Positions 30,847-39,070 are shown, numbered from the stretch's first letter. The stretch: DNA of 40,264 nt from Bacillota bacterium (GCA_022769485.1 JALEJU010000002.1:1-40264), one strand, 5' to 3'. The notes: generated by a model not told the origin, from the letters alone. Program-made: numbers and translations.

Positions 30847-33138
30847 TCAGCACATTCCGTAGATCATTTTCAAAACCTGTGCCCTGGTAACAAATCCGCC
30901 CGGATTCAGACTTCCGTCCGGCATGCCGCCCACGACGCCTTTACTCACCATGGTTTTTACATAGGGCAATGCCCATACTGCCACCTTGTCCGCATCGGAG
31001 AATGCCAGTTCAGCTGCATTTTGATCCACAGGCTGTGTCCGGCCGATGATGGTCATAACCTCCTGCCGGCTGATGGACTGATCCGGATAAAAATACAGTT
31101 CTCCCCCTTCGGCGGATCCTTGAATAATTCCTTTCGCATACATAGCTTTTACAGCGTCCAGCGCCCAAGAGGGAATCTGATCCGCATCTGCAAAGGGCAG
31201 CTGGGCTGTCCCATAACTGCCTGCATCCGAAACCAGCCAGTTGCTCATCATAACCGCAAATTCCGCCCGCGTCATATTCTGATCCGGACGGAACACCAAT
31301 CCTTCCGGAGTATTTACACCGTTAACAATTCCCTTCGAGTAAAGATACGCACCGTAATGAGCCGCCCAGTGCCCTGCCATATCCGAGAAGGGCTGACTGT
31401 TATCCGCAACGTTAACAGCAACGGAAGCAGATGTACTCCCTGCCGTTACAGTAATCGTTCCGGTTCCCGCCGCCTTTTCCCCTGCTGTAAACGTACCGTA
31501 TTGATCTATGGTTCCGACGCCCCCGGACACCGTCCACTTAAAATGGGAATCCCCTGCGTTGATCAGTTGATGGTTCCAGTAAGCAATCGCTTTCAAATCC
31601 ACTTTTTCTCCCGGCTTTAAAGTTACGGAAGAAACGGCGGCGCCGGTTTTTTCATTCTGCACGGAAATGCCGGAGGGAGATTCTACAACCGTAATATCTG
31701 CACTTCCGAAAGCCTCCCCCGAGCTGACCGTTACGGTACCGCTTCCGGCTCCGCTGCCCGCGGTAAAGACTCCTTTTTCATCCACGGTTCCGATGCCTCC
31801 GGTTACTTCGTATTCCAAATTCTCAGGTACAGGAACCGCATAATATCCGTCATCCGCAGCTTTTGCGGTAAATGTCTGGAACGCACCGGACAAAATCACC
31901 AGATGGTTGGGATAAAGCTGCAGATGAGCCGCTTCTCCCGTAGCCTCCGCCGTATTTACCAGAAGCACGTAATTCCCGCAGCTTCTTAAGCTGCCCCCCG
32001 AAGGAGAATTCACCGTTACGAGACTGCTGTCGCCGATGCGCACCGCCTGCATAGTGGTGGAGCCGCCTCCATCCAGATTGATGGCTTCCGTACAGCCAAG
32101 CTCTATCAGCCGTGCCGCTACTTGGGACAGAGTTGCGCCCACGCTGTACCCGCTCTGCCGCCCGTCTACCGTATAAAGCACGATGCTTCCGTCCGCTTTA
32201 ATCCCCAATGCTGTCCGGGGTTCCCTGGAGGAAGATTTGGCCACATTCTGCCCTTGTGTTACCAGCTTCGTTTCTCCGCCTACCGCCATCACCGCGTCGT
32301 CCCAGATTTCGTCAGCGCTGAATGTAAGCGTAATTTCATCGCCTGCCCGCAGTGCCGAAAGCTGCGCTAATGTTGCGGTATACGCCGTGTCCGAAGCCAT
32401 AGCCATGACCATTTTCCCTGCAGGAATGGAAGCCTCTCCGGAAGAGGTTCCCACCGATTCTACCACAGCGGAAACCGTTCCGTTTGCCTTCGGCTCCCCT
32501 TCCTTGACATCCAGCACTACATTTACCGTAGAAATTTTAGATTTTGTGGTAGCTTCATAATCCGGGGTATATAAAATCACGCCCGCAGCCTTTGTCATCA
32601 TTTTATTTAAATGCATGCTGCCGATTCCATACCCTAAATTGGCTCCGTCCGCCCGAATTCCCAGATTCATGGGAGCAATAAAAGCCGAACCGTCAGCACG
32701 AAATCCGATGGCCTGATAAGCGCTGCTCCCGGACGTACGCAAAATACCGTCTTTAATAACCGGCCCAACAGCTACTCCGTTGCTCATATTGAAAAAGTCG
32801 CCGTTGATGGCCGCCGCAACCCGAAGACCATCCTGCTGTGCCAGTTCCACTGCCCGTTTCAAAGACGCTGCTCCGTAGATGTCATGACCGTAATGCACCA
32901 CAGGGATCACATTGCCGCCCGGCGTATATGTAATATAGTTTTCCGTAATTTTATCGCTGACCGAGGCGTTCCAATAAACGCCCTGCGTCAACACCGTCTG
33001 TTCGCCGATAGGCATAGAGGCGTCAATCAATGTATCCCCGTAACTTCCCGCAAACACGCCGGCAGGGGACAATATCAGCCCCAGCGCCGCTGCCGCTGCC
33101 GTAACCCTTCGCCTCATCGGCATTTTTCTTTTGTTCAT
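30847..33138 (-). CDS. SLH-anchored phosphodiester glycosidase family protein
   Basis: 763 aa. The signal peptide (MRRRVTAAAAALGLILSPAGVFAG) starts after a basic leader. A phosphodiester glycosidase (NAGPA/DUF2233) domain spans about 60-395, with AAINGDFFNMSNGVAVGPVI, SREPRTALGIKADGSIVLYTVDGRQ and the motif INLDGGGSTTM. Two Ig-like repeats follow (about 400-485 and 490-575). Three SLH domains close the protein (about 582-762), with TRAE, SRQE and TRAQ at the ligand-binding positions, so only the first keeps the canonical TRAE. The SLH domains bind pyruvylated wall polymer made by the CsaB fusion, whose gene lies 11 bp downstream. A substrate such as a phosphodiester-linked wall or capsule sugar is inferred from the family. 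Confidence 0.95.
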   Translation of the reverse strand: MNKRKMPMRRRVTAAAAALGLILSPAGVFAGSYGDTLIDASMPIGEQTVLTQGVYWNASVSDKITENYITYTPGGNVIPVVHYGHDIYGAASLKRAVELAQQDGLRVAAAINGDFFNMSNGVAVGPVIKDGILRTSGSSAYQAIGFRADGSAFIAPMNLGIRADGANLGYGIGSMHLNKMMTKAAGVILYTPDYEATTKSKISTVNVVLDVKEGEPKANGTVSAVVESVGTSSGEASIPAGKMVMAMASDTAYTATLAQLSALRAGDEITLTFSADEIWDDAVMAVGGETKLVTQGQNVAKSSSREPRTALGIKADGSIVLYTVDGRQSGYSVGATLSQVAARLIELGCTEAINLDGGGSTTMQAVRIGDSSLVTVNSPSGGSLRSCGNYVLLVNTAEATGEAAHLQLYPNHLVILSGAFQTFTAKAADDGYYAVPVPENLEYEVTGGIGTVDEKGVFTAGSGAGSGTVTVSSGEAFGSADITVVESPSGISVQNEKTGAAVSSVTLKPGEKVDLKAIAYWNHQLINAGDSHFKWTVSGGVGTIDQYGTFTAGEKAAGTGTITVTAGSTSASVAVNVADNSQPFSDMAGHWAAHYGAYLYSKGIVNGVNTPEGLVFRPDQNMTRAEFAVMMSNWLVSDAGSYGTAQLPFADADQIPSWALDAVKAMYAKGIIQGSAEGGELYFYPDQSISRQEVMTIIGRTQPVDQNAAELAFSDADKVAVWALPYVKTMVSKGVVGGMPDGSLNPGGFVTRAQVLKMIYGMC

Positions 33139-33242
33139 AACCCCAATCCTTTCTCATTTTGTACTGCTTCTGCTTCCTCCCCCGAATGCAGAATTCCTCT
33201 GCGCATAGATGCTCTGCGGCTGCCCGCAAAACCGATCCGCAA

Positions 33243-33683
33243 CTATTCTAATGTATAAGCTCCCTTAATCATAACCCAAATTTCGGTAGCCGCATAAATT
33301 CCTCTGCCATCAGCACGGGGAACCAGCAGGAGATGATTTTTCGCTACGGCCGTTCCGGTTCTCAAATCAGTTCCTCCGGTTAAATCGGAAACGCCGTCCG
33401 CTCCGTTATCCAAAGCAGTGGCACTGCCCGAACGGAGAATCAGCTCCGTTCCCTCTCCGCCGATCAGCTTTTTTCCCGCGGGGATGTTGACCGCATGAAA
33501 AACGTCCGTCTCTCCGCCGCTTCCCTGAGAACCGTTCTGCAGTTCCGCAATCTTCGCGTCCACATAGCTTTTGGTCACCACGGGATCATCCTCAGAGCCC
33601 GCGGCTCCCGCTGCGTATACCGCCGCCGTCAAGCTTACAATCATAACCGCACATACAATTACACTGATCCATTTTCTCTTCAT
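33243..33683 (-). CDS. Small secreted protein, unknown
   Basis: 146 aa from the ATG at 33683 (GAGGAG site; the frame to 33746 is not needed). A clear signal peptide (MKRKWISVIVCAVMIVSLTAAVYAA) ends at an AXA-type site. A short coiled region (TKSYVDAKIAELQNG) is followed by a Gly/Ser linker and a beta-rich domain: HAVNIPAGKKLIGGEGTELILRSGSATAL, then LTGGTDLRTGTAVAKNHLLLVPRADGRGIYA. I recognise no named family, though short secreted proteins of this layout often accompany SLH genes in Clostridia. It lies about 100 bp upstream of the SLH gene on the same strand and could be co-transcribed; a role at the cell surface is likely. Confidence 0.75.
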   Translation of the reverse strand: MKRKWISVIVCAVMIVSLTAAVYAAGAAGSEDDPVVTKSYVDAKIAELQNGSQGSGGETDVFHAVNIPAGKKLIGGEGTELILRSGSATALDNGADGVSDLTGGTDLRTGTAVAKNHLLLVPRADGRGIYAATEIWVMIKGAYTLE

Positions 33684-33803
33684 CGTTTTCTCCTCTTTCG
33701 CGTGCAACAAAGAATTGACCGCAGGCCTCTTCGCTCCTTCGGTCAACAGAACCTGCCGGCGCTTCCGCTTTAAAAAAGTACCGGCAGATCCACTTTTCTG
33801 ATT

Positions 33804-34163
33804 TTAAAAATCCACGATCCCCAAACTGATCGTCAGGGCTTCGTTGATCAAATCCATTTCCTCCTCGTTGATCCGTCCGACTTTTTCCTTCAGCCGCCGC
33901 TTATCGATGGTTCGCAGCTGTTCCAAAAGTACTACCGAATCCTTTGAAAGCCCGTGTCCCGCAGCGGAAAGCTCCACATGAGTGGGCAGCTTCGCCTTGT
34001 TAATCTGTGATGTTACGGCAGCCGCAATCACAGTAGGGCTGTATTTATTTCCCACATCATTCTGCACGATCAAAACGGGCCGCATGCCTCCTTGCTCCGA
34101 TCCCACAACGGGGCTTAAATCGGCAAAATAAATCTCACCTTTCTTTACTATCAAAACACTCAC
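33804..34163 (-). CDS. ndoA: mRNA interferase toxin of the MazF/PemK family (NdoA/EndoA)
   Basis: 119 aa. The core [47 protein letters not shown] is nearly that of B. subtilis NdoA, including the catalytic Arg in GGMRPV and the Thr in AVTSQ. It cleaves mRNA at a short consensus sequence. The first codon is GTG at 34163, overlapping the antitoxin stop (GTGA). A TTG at 34154 would give the N-terminus IVKKGE seen in B. subtilis and is equally possible. Second gene of the pair; in Bacillus it usually follows alr, while here nnrD lies upstream. Confidence 0.96.
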   Translation of the reverse strand: MSVLIVKKGEIYFADLSPVVGSEQGGMRPVLIVQNDVGNKYSPTVIAAAVTSQINKAKLPTHVELSAAGHGLSKDSVVLLEQLRTIDKRRLKEKVGRINEEEMDLINEALTISLGIVDF

Positions 34164-34429
34164 TCTTTCAATGCTTTCTCATAACCGGTCAGAGTCTCTT
34201 CATCCGCTGCCAGGCAGTCCTCCGCCAGGCAGATATTTAACATTCCCATCTCCATATATCCCGATTTCATCCGTTCCCGAATCCGTATTTTCTTCTGCTC
34301 TTCGAGATAAAGAGACAGGGCGTCCCTGACCGTTGCGCTTCGGCTCATCCCTTCCTGCTTAGACAAGGAATCTACTTGAACCAAAAGCTCTTCCGGAAGG
34401 GTAACGATTACTTTTTTTAAATCTGACAT
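34160..34429 (-). CDS. ndoAI: Antitoxin of the MazEF-type module (NdoAI/EndoAI-like)
   Basis: 89 aa. The N-terminal ribbon-helix-helix [43 protein letters not shown] is the EndoAI type (CopG-like), unlike E. coli MazE's AbrB fold. The C-terminal 40 residues ([39 protein letters not shown]) would wrap the toxin; [13 protein letters not shown] matches the NdoAI toxin-binding segment. It overlaps ndoA by 4 nt. GAGGTGG precedes the ATG. It probably represses its own promoter. Confidence 0.93.
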   Translation of the reverse strand: MSDLKKVIVTLPEELLVQVDSLSKQEGMSRSATVRDALSLYLEEQKKIRIRERMKSGYMEMGMLNICLAEDCLAADEETLTGYEKALKE

Positions 34430-34460
34430 GGCTCCACCTCAGTTTGACTGGTCTATGGTA

Positions 34461-34533
34461 TATATACTTTTTCATCTTTTTTTATATACTAAAAATATAG
34501 ACGAATTATATATCATAGGTCGTTTTTTGTCAA
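34461..34533 (-). promoter_or_regulatory. Promoter of the ndoAI-ndoA operon, perfect sigma-A consensus
   Basis: On the minus strand TTGACA (34533-34528), exactly 17 bp, TATAAT (34510-34505). Between promoter and gene, TATATACT occurs twice (plus-strand 34461-34468 and 34483-34490, 22 bp apart), a possible binding site for the ribbon-helix-helix antitoxin. The promoter starts 7 bp past the nnrD stop codon. Confidence 0.8.
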
Positions 34534-34539
34534 CTTCGG

Positions 34540-35388
34540 TCAACAGCCGATGGTCTCTTTCAATGCCAAAGCTGCCATGGCCGCTACATCCGCGGCCGTC
34601 ATGCCGTATTCTCCCAGCGCATTTGCCGCCAGATCACCGGCCAGCCCGTGAAGGTATACGCCTGCGGCAGCTGCGGTCTCCGCAGGAAACCCCTGAGCGC
34701 ACAGGGAGCCGATCATGCCTGCAAGCACATCGCCGCAGCCCCCTGTAGCCATTCCGGGATTTCCTGTCGTATTACTATATGCCGGAGCAAAAGCCGCCGC
34801 CACTATGGTTCCGGGTCCTTTCAGCACTGCAGTTGCCTGCCATTCCTCAGCTAAACGCCGTGCAGAGCCTACTCGATCGGAGTTCACTTCCGAAGCTCCC
34901 TGCCCTAAAAGCCTGCCGGCTTCTCCCGGGTGGGGCGTCAGGATCAGATTCCCGCGAAACCGCCCCTTCAGTTCGGGATGGCGAGACAGAAAATTCAGCC
35001 CGTCAGCATCCGCGACCAAGGCTCCTGTATAGTTCAGCAGCTTTTCAAACAGCTCCGATTTTTCCGCACTATCCTCCCCTCCTAATCCGGGGCCTACCAC
35101 TATCGCCTGGTATTCCTCCAAGTCGGCCTCCGAAAAATTTCGGGACACGCAGGTCGCTTCCGGCACCGAGATTTGAAGAATGGGATAAATCTCTTCCGGG
35201 GCGGAGATACGAACCAGCCCCGCGCCGCTTCGCAGAGCGCCTCTGGCGCAGAGAACGGCAGCTCCCGCCATTCCTTTACTCCCGGCTATAATCAATACCT
35301 TTCCGCAGCTTCCTTTATGTAGGTCCCTGTCCCGTTTCTTAATGTGAGTATTAACGTAATCTTTATCAATTAAACAAATCTGTTCCAT
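34540..35388 (-). CDS. nnrD: ADP-dependent NAD(P)H-hydrate dehydratase
   Basis: 282 aa, a stand-alone dehydratase (YjeF C-terminal/ribokinase-like fold) without the epimerase domain. Motifs: HKGSCGKVLIIAGSKGMAGAAVLCARGALRSGAGLV (about 24-59), VVGPGLGG, VADADGLN, LTPHPGEAGRLLG, and the catalytic NTTGNPGMATGGCGDVLAGMI. The usual GSGD is GCGD here. It repairs hydrated NAD(P)H that forms spontaneously. Its partner epimerase (nnrE) is not in the window. The ATG at 35388 has only a weak upstream site (GGAAT). Confidence 0.95.
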   Translation of the reverse strand: MEQICLIDKDYVNTHIKKRDRDLHKGSCGKVLIIAGSKGMAGAAVLCARGALRSGAGLVRISAPEEIYPILQISVPEATCVSRNFSEADLEEYQAIVVGPGLGGEDSAEKSELFEKLLNYTGALVADADGLNFLSRHPELKGRFRGNLILTPHPGEAGRLLGQGASEVNSDRVGSARRLAEEWQATAVLKGPGTIVAAAFAPAYSNTTGNPGMATGGCGDVLAGMIGSLCAQGFPAETAAAAGVYLHGLAGDLAANALGEYGMTAADVAAMAALALKETIGC

Positions 35389-35735
35389 TTCTATTCCGTT
35401 TTTTATAAACTCAGGCCGATTCCGGCAAAAATCATCGGCAGAATTCTATGCGCAGGCTTCGCGAAGCTTTATTCCGCAGCAAACCCTTGCGCACCTCCTT
35501 TTTATCAATTTACCAATCATTTTATTATTTTACCTGTTTTCACAATTTGAGTAAAGCCACTTCAGGAAAAATTCCTCCAATCCAAAGTCTTCCTGCACGC
35601 AACGATTTTTTTAACAAAAGCGCTTGTCTTTTCTTCCTTTAATAAGCTATAATTATAAGATATTCGCAGTATTTATTTTATCGTTCTAAAGCAAGACTGC
35701 GATCTCTTTTATTCTTGTATTCAGGAGGTGAAAGC
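35389..35735. other. Gap of about 350 bp upstream of mgtE with its promoter
   Basis: No supported gene; the open frame 35448-35642 has no ribosome binding site. TTGTCT (35624-35629), an 18-bp spacer and TATAAT (35648-35653) on the plus strand form the likely promoter of the mgtE transcript. A CGCAGT/ACTGCG inverted repeat lies between the promoter and the leader ORF. The conserved M-box (ykoK) magnesium riboswitch motifs are not visible. Confidence 0.5.
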
Positions 35736-35837
35736 ATGGACAGTCATAATAACAGTGCCGGCTCCGGGCCTGCCGATTCATCCGTTATCCCTTTATGTAA
35801 GTTTCCGGCTTTCGCCTTTCTTTTAAGCGACTTGTAA
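35736..35837 (+). CDS. Leader ORF (33 aa) of mgtE
   Basis: An excellent ribosome binding site (AGGAGGTG, 35723-35730) precedes this ATG by 5 nt. The 33-codon frame starts MDSHNNSAGSGPADSS and ends KFPAFAFLLSDL. Its stop codon (35835-35837) lies inside a hairpin followed by a T-run (35828-35852). A ribosome on the ORF would therefore block that hairpin. The peptide has no match I know; it is hydrophilic with Asp/Pro in the first half and hydrophobic in the second. Known Mg-transport leaders (Salmonella mgtL, mgtP) use such peptides to sense Mg2+ or proline. Translation is likely from the strong site; the regulatory role is inference. Confidence 0.6.
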   Translation: MDSHNNSAGSGPADSSVIPLCKFPAFAFLLSDL

Positions 35838-35852
35838 ACAAGCCGTCTTTTT
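35828..35852 (+). terminator. Leader attenuator hairpin overlapping the leader ORF stop
   Basis: CG-a-CTTG-(taaa)-ish loop-CAAG-c-CG (35828-35845, up to 5 bp with flanking CG pairs) followed by TCTTTTT. The UAA of the leader ORF sits in the loop. The stem is short, so termination would be partial at best. Confidence 0.4.
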
Positions 35853-35868
35853 ACTCCTGCGAAAGTTC

Positions 35869-35901
35869 GGGAACGTCCTGCAGAACAGGAGGTTGGTTCC
35901 C
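35869..35901 (+). promoter_or_regulatory. Hairpin that can bury the mgtE ribosome binding site
   Basis: GGGAAC (35869-35874) pairs with GTTCCC (35896-35901), and inside it TCCTG (35876-35880) pairs with CAGGA (35886-35890). The AGGAGG ribosome binding site (35887-35892) is within the fold, which ends at the base before the ATG. An alternative partner for the same site, CTCCTG at 35854-35859, could form a competing stem. Confidence 0.6.
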
Positions 35902-37284
35902 ATGGAAAACGAACGTGAAAAGCTTATGGAAGAAACCGTTGAGCTGGTGGTTTCTCTTCTGGAAGAAAAAAAATATGCGGCTGCCCGGGCAGAACTGCTG
36001 AAATACAACGAAGTAGACATTTCAGAGCTCCTGTCCAGCGTTATGGAAAAACTGGATCTGGAGCGAGCTGTCATCCTATTCCGCACCCTGCCTAAAGATG
36101 TGTCCGTAGAAGTCTTTTCTTACCTTGACATTGACGAACAAGTAGCCATCATCAACGCCATTACAGACAAGGAAATCCAGTTTATTCTGGACGAATTGGC
36201 GTTCGACGATATGATTGACGTACTGGAAGAACTTCCCGCCAACATCGTGGACAAAATTCTGGCAAAAGCCACAAAAGAAGAGCGGAAACAGATCAACACT
36301 TTTTTAAATTATCCCGATAACAGTGCCGGCAGTTTGATGACGCCGGACTATATCGAATTGAAAGAAAATATGAACGTAGGCGAAGCGCTGGCTCATATTA
36401 AAGCAGTGGGCATGGACAGCGAAACAGTCTACACCTGCTATGTAAAAGATCACGGCCGCACGTTAAAAGGCATTGTTTCTCTGCGAACACTGGTAGTCAC
36501 TGACGATACCGTGCCCATCCGTGAACTTATGCATACGGATTTTGTCTATGTAAACGTATACGATGACCAGGAAGAGGTTTCCAATACATTCAAGAAGTAC
36601 GGTTTCCTAGCCATTCCCGTAGTGGACAAAGAGCACCGTCTGGTAGGCATTATTACAGTGGACGACATTCTGGACATCATCGACGAAGAAAACACAGAAG
36701 ACATTGAACGTATGGCAGGCGTTATCGACAGTACCGATAAGGAATACCTCGATCAAAGCGTGTTCCAGCATGTAAGAGCCAGATTCCCCTGGCTGCTGTT
36801 CCTGATGGTCTCCCTGATGGTCACAGGCATGATCATCACCAGATTTGAAATTTTGCTTTCCCAAGTGATCTGCTTGGTCTCTTATCTTCCCTTGATTATG
36901 GGCACCGGCGGAAATTCCGGTTCTCAGTCCGCAACCCTCGTAATTCGCGGTATGGCTGTGGGAGAAATCGAACTGCGGGACGCTTTAAAAGTCATCTGGA
37001 AAGAAATTCGAATCAGCTTTATCATAGGCGTAGGCCTCAGCATTCTGAATTTCGCCAAAATTATTTTTCTGGATCACGAGTCTGCCGCGGTAGCCTTGAC
37101 GGTCTGTCTGGCTATTCTGGCCGTTATCATGCTGGCGAAAACCATCGGCAGCATGCTTCCCATGCTGGCGAAAAGAATGGGCATCGACCCGGCGCTGATG
37201 GCAAGTCCCATGATTGCTTCCACAACGGACATGATTTCCGTAATTACCTACTTCGCTTTGGCAAGTCTGATTCTGGGGATTTGA
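35902..37284 (+). CDS. mgtE: Magnesium transporter MgtE
   Basis: 460 aa from the ATG at 35902 (AGGAGG, 9-nt spacing; TTG at 35893 is less likely). The N-terminal superhelical domain (about 1-130) and a CBS pair (about 135-255, with YVNVYDDQEEVSNTFKKYGFLAIPVVDKEHRLVGIITVDDILD) form the cytosolic Mg2+ sensor that closes the channel at high Mg2+. The membrane part (about 285-460) has five helices, with PLIMGTGGNSGSQSATLVIRGMAVGEI containing the pore residues and the final MGIDPALMASPMIASTTDMISVITYF with the ion-binding Asp. The 5' leader with an ORF and two hairpins suggests control at RNA level. A terminator follows. Confidence 0.97.
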   Translation: MENEREKLMEETVELVVSLLEEKKYAAARAELLKYNEVDISELLSSVMEKLDLERAVILFRTLPKDVSVEVFSYLDIDEQVAIINAITDKEIQFILDELAFDDMIDVLEELPANIVDKILAKATKEERKQINTFLNYPDNSAGSLMTPDYIELKENMNVGEALAHIKAVGMDSETVYTCYVKDHGRTLKGIVSLRTLVVTDDTVPIRELMHTDFVYVNVYDDQEEVSNTFKKYGFLAIPVVDKEHRLVGIITVDDILDIIDEENTEDIERMAGVIDSTDKEYLDQSVFQHVRARFPWLLFLMVSLMVTGMIITRFEILLSQVICLVSYLPLIMGTGGNSGSQSATLVIRGMAVGEIELRDALKVIWKEIRISFIIGVGLSILNFAKIIFLDHESAAVALTVCLAILAVIMLAKTIGSMLPMLAKRMGIDPALMASPMIASTTDMISVITYFALASLILGI

Positions 37285-37312
37285 CCGTTTCTTACCATAC
37301 AGGATGATTTTG

Positions 37313-37351
37313 ATCCGCAGGCTGCGCTTTCTGCAGGCTTGCGGATTTTTT
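37313..37351 (+). terminator. Terminator of mgtE
   Basis: ATCCGC (37313-37318) pairs with GCGGAT (37341-37346), with further pairing between GGCTGC- and GCAGGCT-type segments inside, followed by TTTTTTC. Confidence 0.75.
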
Positions 37352-37437
37352 CATTATTAACCGAGAAAATCAAAAAAATCACGGGTTTTGCATCTCTTTT
37401 TTACCTGATGTACTCTAAATTTAACTCGGACTATCAC

Positions 37438-37466
37438 TTGACTATAAATTGACAATGTGCTATCCT
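37438..37466 (+). promoter_or_regulatory. Possible promoter of gdhA
   Basis: TTGACT (37438-37443), 17-bp spacer, TATCCT (37461-37466). A better -35 (TTGACA, 37449-37454) and a TATAAT (37492-37497) are also present but do not pair at normal spacing, so the start is uncertain. Confidence 0.35.
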
Positions 37467-37538
37467 TAGGCTTGAAAGAACATTTCACATGTATAATCTT
37501 TTTCAAAAGACTATTTTTAAGAAAAGAGGAGATTGAAA

Positions 37539-38885
37539 ATGTCAAATTATGTAGAAAGATGTATCGAACTGTGCAAACAGAAGAACCCTGGCGAAGTTGA
37601 ATTTCATCAGACTGTAGAAGAAGTTCTGACTTCCTTAAAGCCGGTTATGGATGCACATCCGGAATACGAAGCTGCTGGTCTGCTGGAAAGACTGACCGAG
37701 CCTGAAAGAGGCATCACTTTCAGAGTACCCTGGGTTGACGATAACGGCAAAGTACAGGTTAACAAGGGTTACAGATATGAATTCAACAGCGCAATCGGCC
37801 CCTACAAAGGCGGTCTGAGATTCGCTCCCAACGTATATCCCGGAATCATCAAGTTCCTGGGCTTCGAACAGATCTTCAAGAACTCCCTGACAGGTCTGCC
37901 CATCGGCGGCGGCAAGGGCGGTTCCGACTTCGACCCCAACGGCAAATCCGACGGCGAAGTTATGAGATTCTGCCAGAGCTTCATGACCGAACTGTACAGA
38001 CACATCGGTCCCCACACTGACGTTCCCGCCGGTGACATCGGCGTAGGCGCTAGAGAAGTTGGTTACATGTATGGTCAGTACAAGAAGATTACCAACAGAT
38101 TTGAAGGCGTTCTGACCGGTAAAGGTCTGTCCTACGGCGGCTGCAAAGGCAGAGCAGAAGCTACCGGTTTCGGTATCGTTTGGTATGCTGAAGAAATGCT
38201 GAAGGCTAACGGCGAAGAAATCAAGGGTAAGACAGTTGTTCTGTCCGGCTTCGGTAACGTATCCTGGGGTGCTGCTTGGAAGCTGCAGCAGCTGGGCGCT
38301 AAGGTTATCACGATCTCCGGTCCCGACGGATACATCCTGGACGAAGCTGGTATCGATACAGACGAAAAGATCGCTTACCTGCTCGAACTGAGAGGCTCCG
38401 GCAAGAACATCTGTGCTCCTTATGCTGACAAGTTCGCTGGCTCCAAGTTCTTCGCTGGCAAGAAGCCTTGGGAAGTTAAGGCTGACCTGTACATCCCCTG
38501 TGCTACTCAGAACGAAATCAGAATCGAAGATGCTAAGGCTATCGTTGCTAGCGGTGCTAAGTTCGTATGCGAAGGTTCCAACATGTCCTCCACAAACGAA
38601 GCTATCGCTTACATGCAGGATAACGGCATCATCGTTGGTCCTTCCAAGGCAGCTAACGCTGGCGGCGTAGCTTGCTCCTGCATCGAAATGGGTCAGAACG
38701 CTGGTCACACTGTATTCACAAATGAACAGGTTTACGAACAGCTGCATCAGATCATGGTTGGTATCCACCAGGCTTGCGCAGACGCTTCTCAGAAGTACTA
38801 CGGCAAGTATGACCTGGTTAAGGGCGCTAACATCGCTGGCTTCCTGAAGGTTGCAGATGCTATGATGGCTCAGGGTATTGTATAA
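37539..38885 (+). CDS. gdhA: Glutamate dehydrogenase (hexameric, NAD-type of clostridia)
   Basis: 448 aa from the ATG at 37539 (AGAGGA site; the TTG at 37533 is not needed). Motifs: YRYEFNSAIGPYKGGLRFAP with the substrate Lys, LTGLPIGGGKGGSDFDPNGKS with the catalytic Lys, VPAGDIGVG with the catalytic Asp, and the nucleotide-binding GFGNVSWGAAWKLQQLGAKVITISGPDGYI, close to the NAD-dependent enzyme of Clostridium symbiosum. It oxidises glutamate to 2-oxoglutarate and ammonia, feeding amino-acid fermentation. Codon choice is strongly biased (mostly CTG Leu, AGA Arg, AAG Lys and GCT Ala), unlike its neighbours, which indicates very high expression. Single gene with strong terminator. Confidence 0.97.
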   Translation: MSNYVERCIELCKQKNPGEVEFHQTVEEVLTSLKPVMDAHPEYEAAGLLERLTEPERGITFRVPWVDDNGKVQVNKGYRYEFNSAIGPYKGGLRFAPNVYPGIIKFLGFEQIFKNSLTGLPIGGGKGGSDFDPNGKSDGEVMRFCQSFMTELYRHIGPHTDVPAGDIGVGAREVGYMYGQYKKITNRFEGVLTGKGLSYGGCKGRAEATGFGIVWYAEEMLKANGEEIKGKTVVLSGFGNVSWGAAWKLQQLGAKVITISGPDGYILDEAGIDTDEKIAYLLELRGSGKNICAPYADKFAGSKFFAGKKPWEVKADLYIPCATQNEIRIEDAKAIVASGAKFVCEGSNMSSTNEAIAYMQDNGIIVGPSKAANAGGVACSCIEMGQNAGHTVFTNEQVYEQLHQIMVGIHQACADASQKYYGKYDLVKGANIAGFLKVADAMMAQGIV

Positions 38886-38923
38886 ACATAAGTTTTACAA
38901 TTCAATCTAACTTTCATAAATAC

Positions 38924-38958
38924 AATGTGGAACGCATTTCTGCGTTCCACATTTTTTA
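38924..38958 (+). terminator. Terminator of gdhA
   Basis: Perfect 13-bp stem AATGTGGAACGCA/TGCGTTCCACATT with a TTTC loop, followed by TTTTTATGG. Confidence 0.9.
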
Positions 38959-38976
38959 TGGATCTTCAACACAAAT

Positions 38977-39013
38977 AATAATCCACCTGCTATGTACATA
39001 CAGGTGGATTATT
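38977..39013. repeat. Inverted repeat between gdhA and nifJ
   Basis: AATAATCCACCTG (38977-38989) and CAGGTGGATTATT (39001-39013), perfect 13-bp arms with an 11-nt loop that is itself nearly palindromic (TATGTACATA). It may be a second terminator or a protein binding site. Confidence 0.75.
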
Positions 39014-39021
39014 TTCGCCAA

Positions 39022-39056
39022 TAAAAAAGGCGAACCTGCGGCTCGCCTTTTTTATT
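39022..39056 (-). terminator. Terminator of nifJ
   Basis: AAAAAAGGCGA and TCGCCTTTTTT pair around ACCTGCGGC; symmetrical, so usable on both strands, and placed 15 bp past the nifJ stop. Confidence 0.85.
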
Positions 39057-39070
39057 CTATACAAGCTTAC

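Noticed and set aside
35650..35901. M-box (ykoK) magnesium riboswitch before mgtE
   Set aside because: The conserved GGTGAGGCTCCT and GACGCCAATGGGTCAACAG-type blocks are absent; the sequence is better described as a leader ORF with hairpins.
37635..38768. A 377-codon open frame antisense to gdhA
   Set aside because: It mirrors the strongly biased codons of gdhA, has no ribosome binding site and gives a low-complexity protein; gdhA itself is unmistakable.
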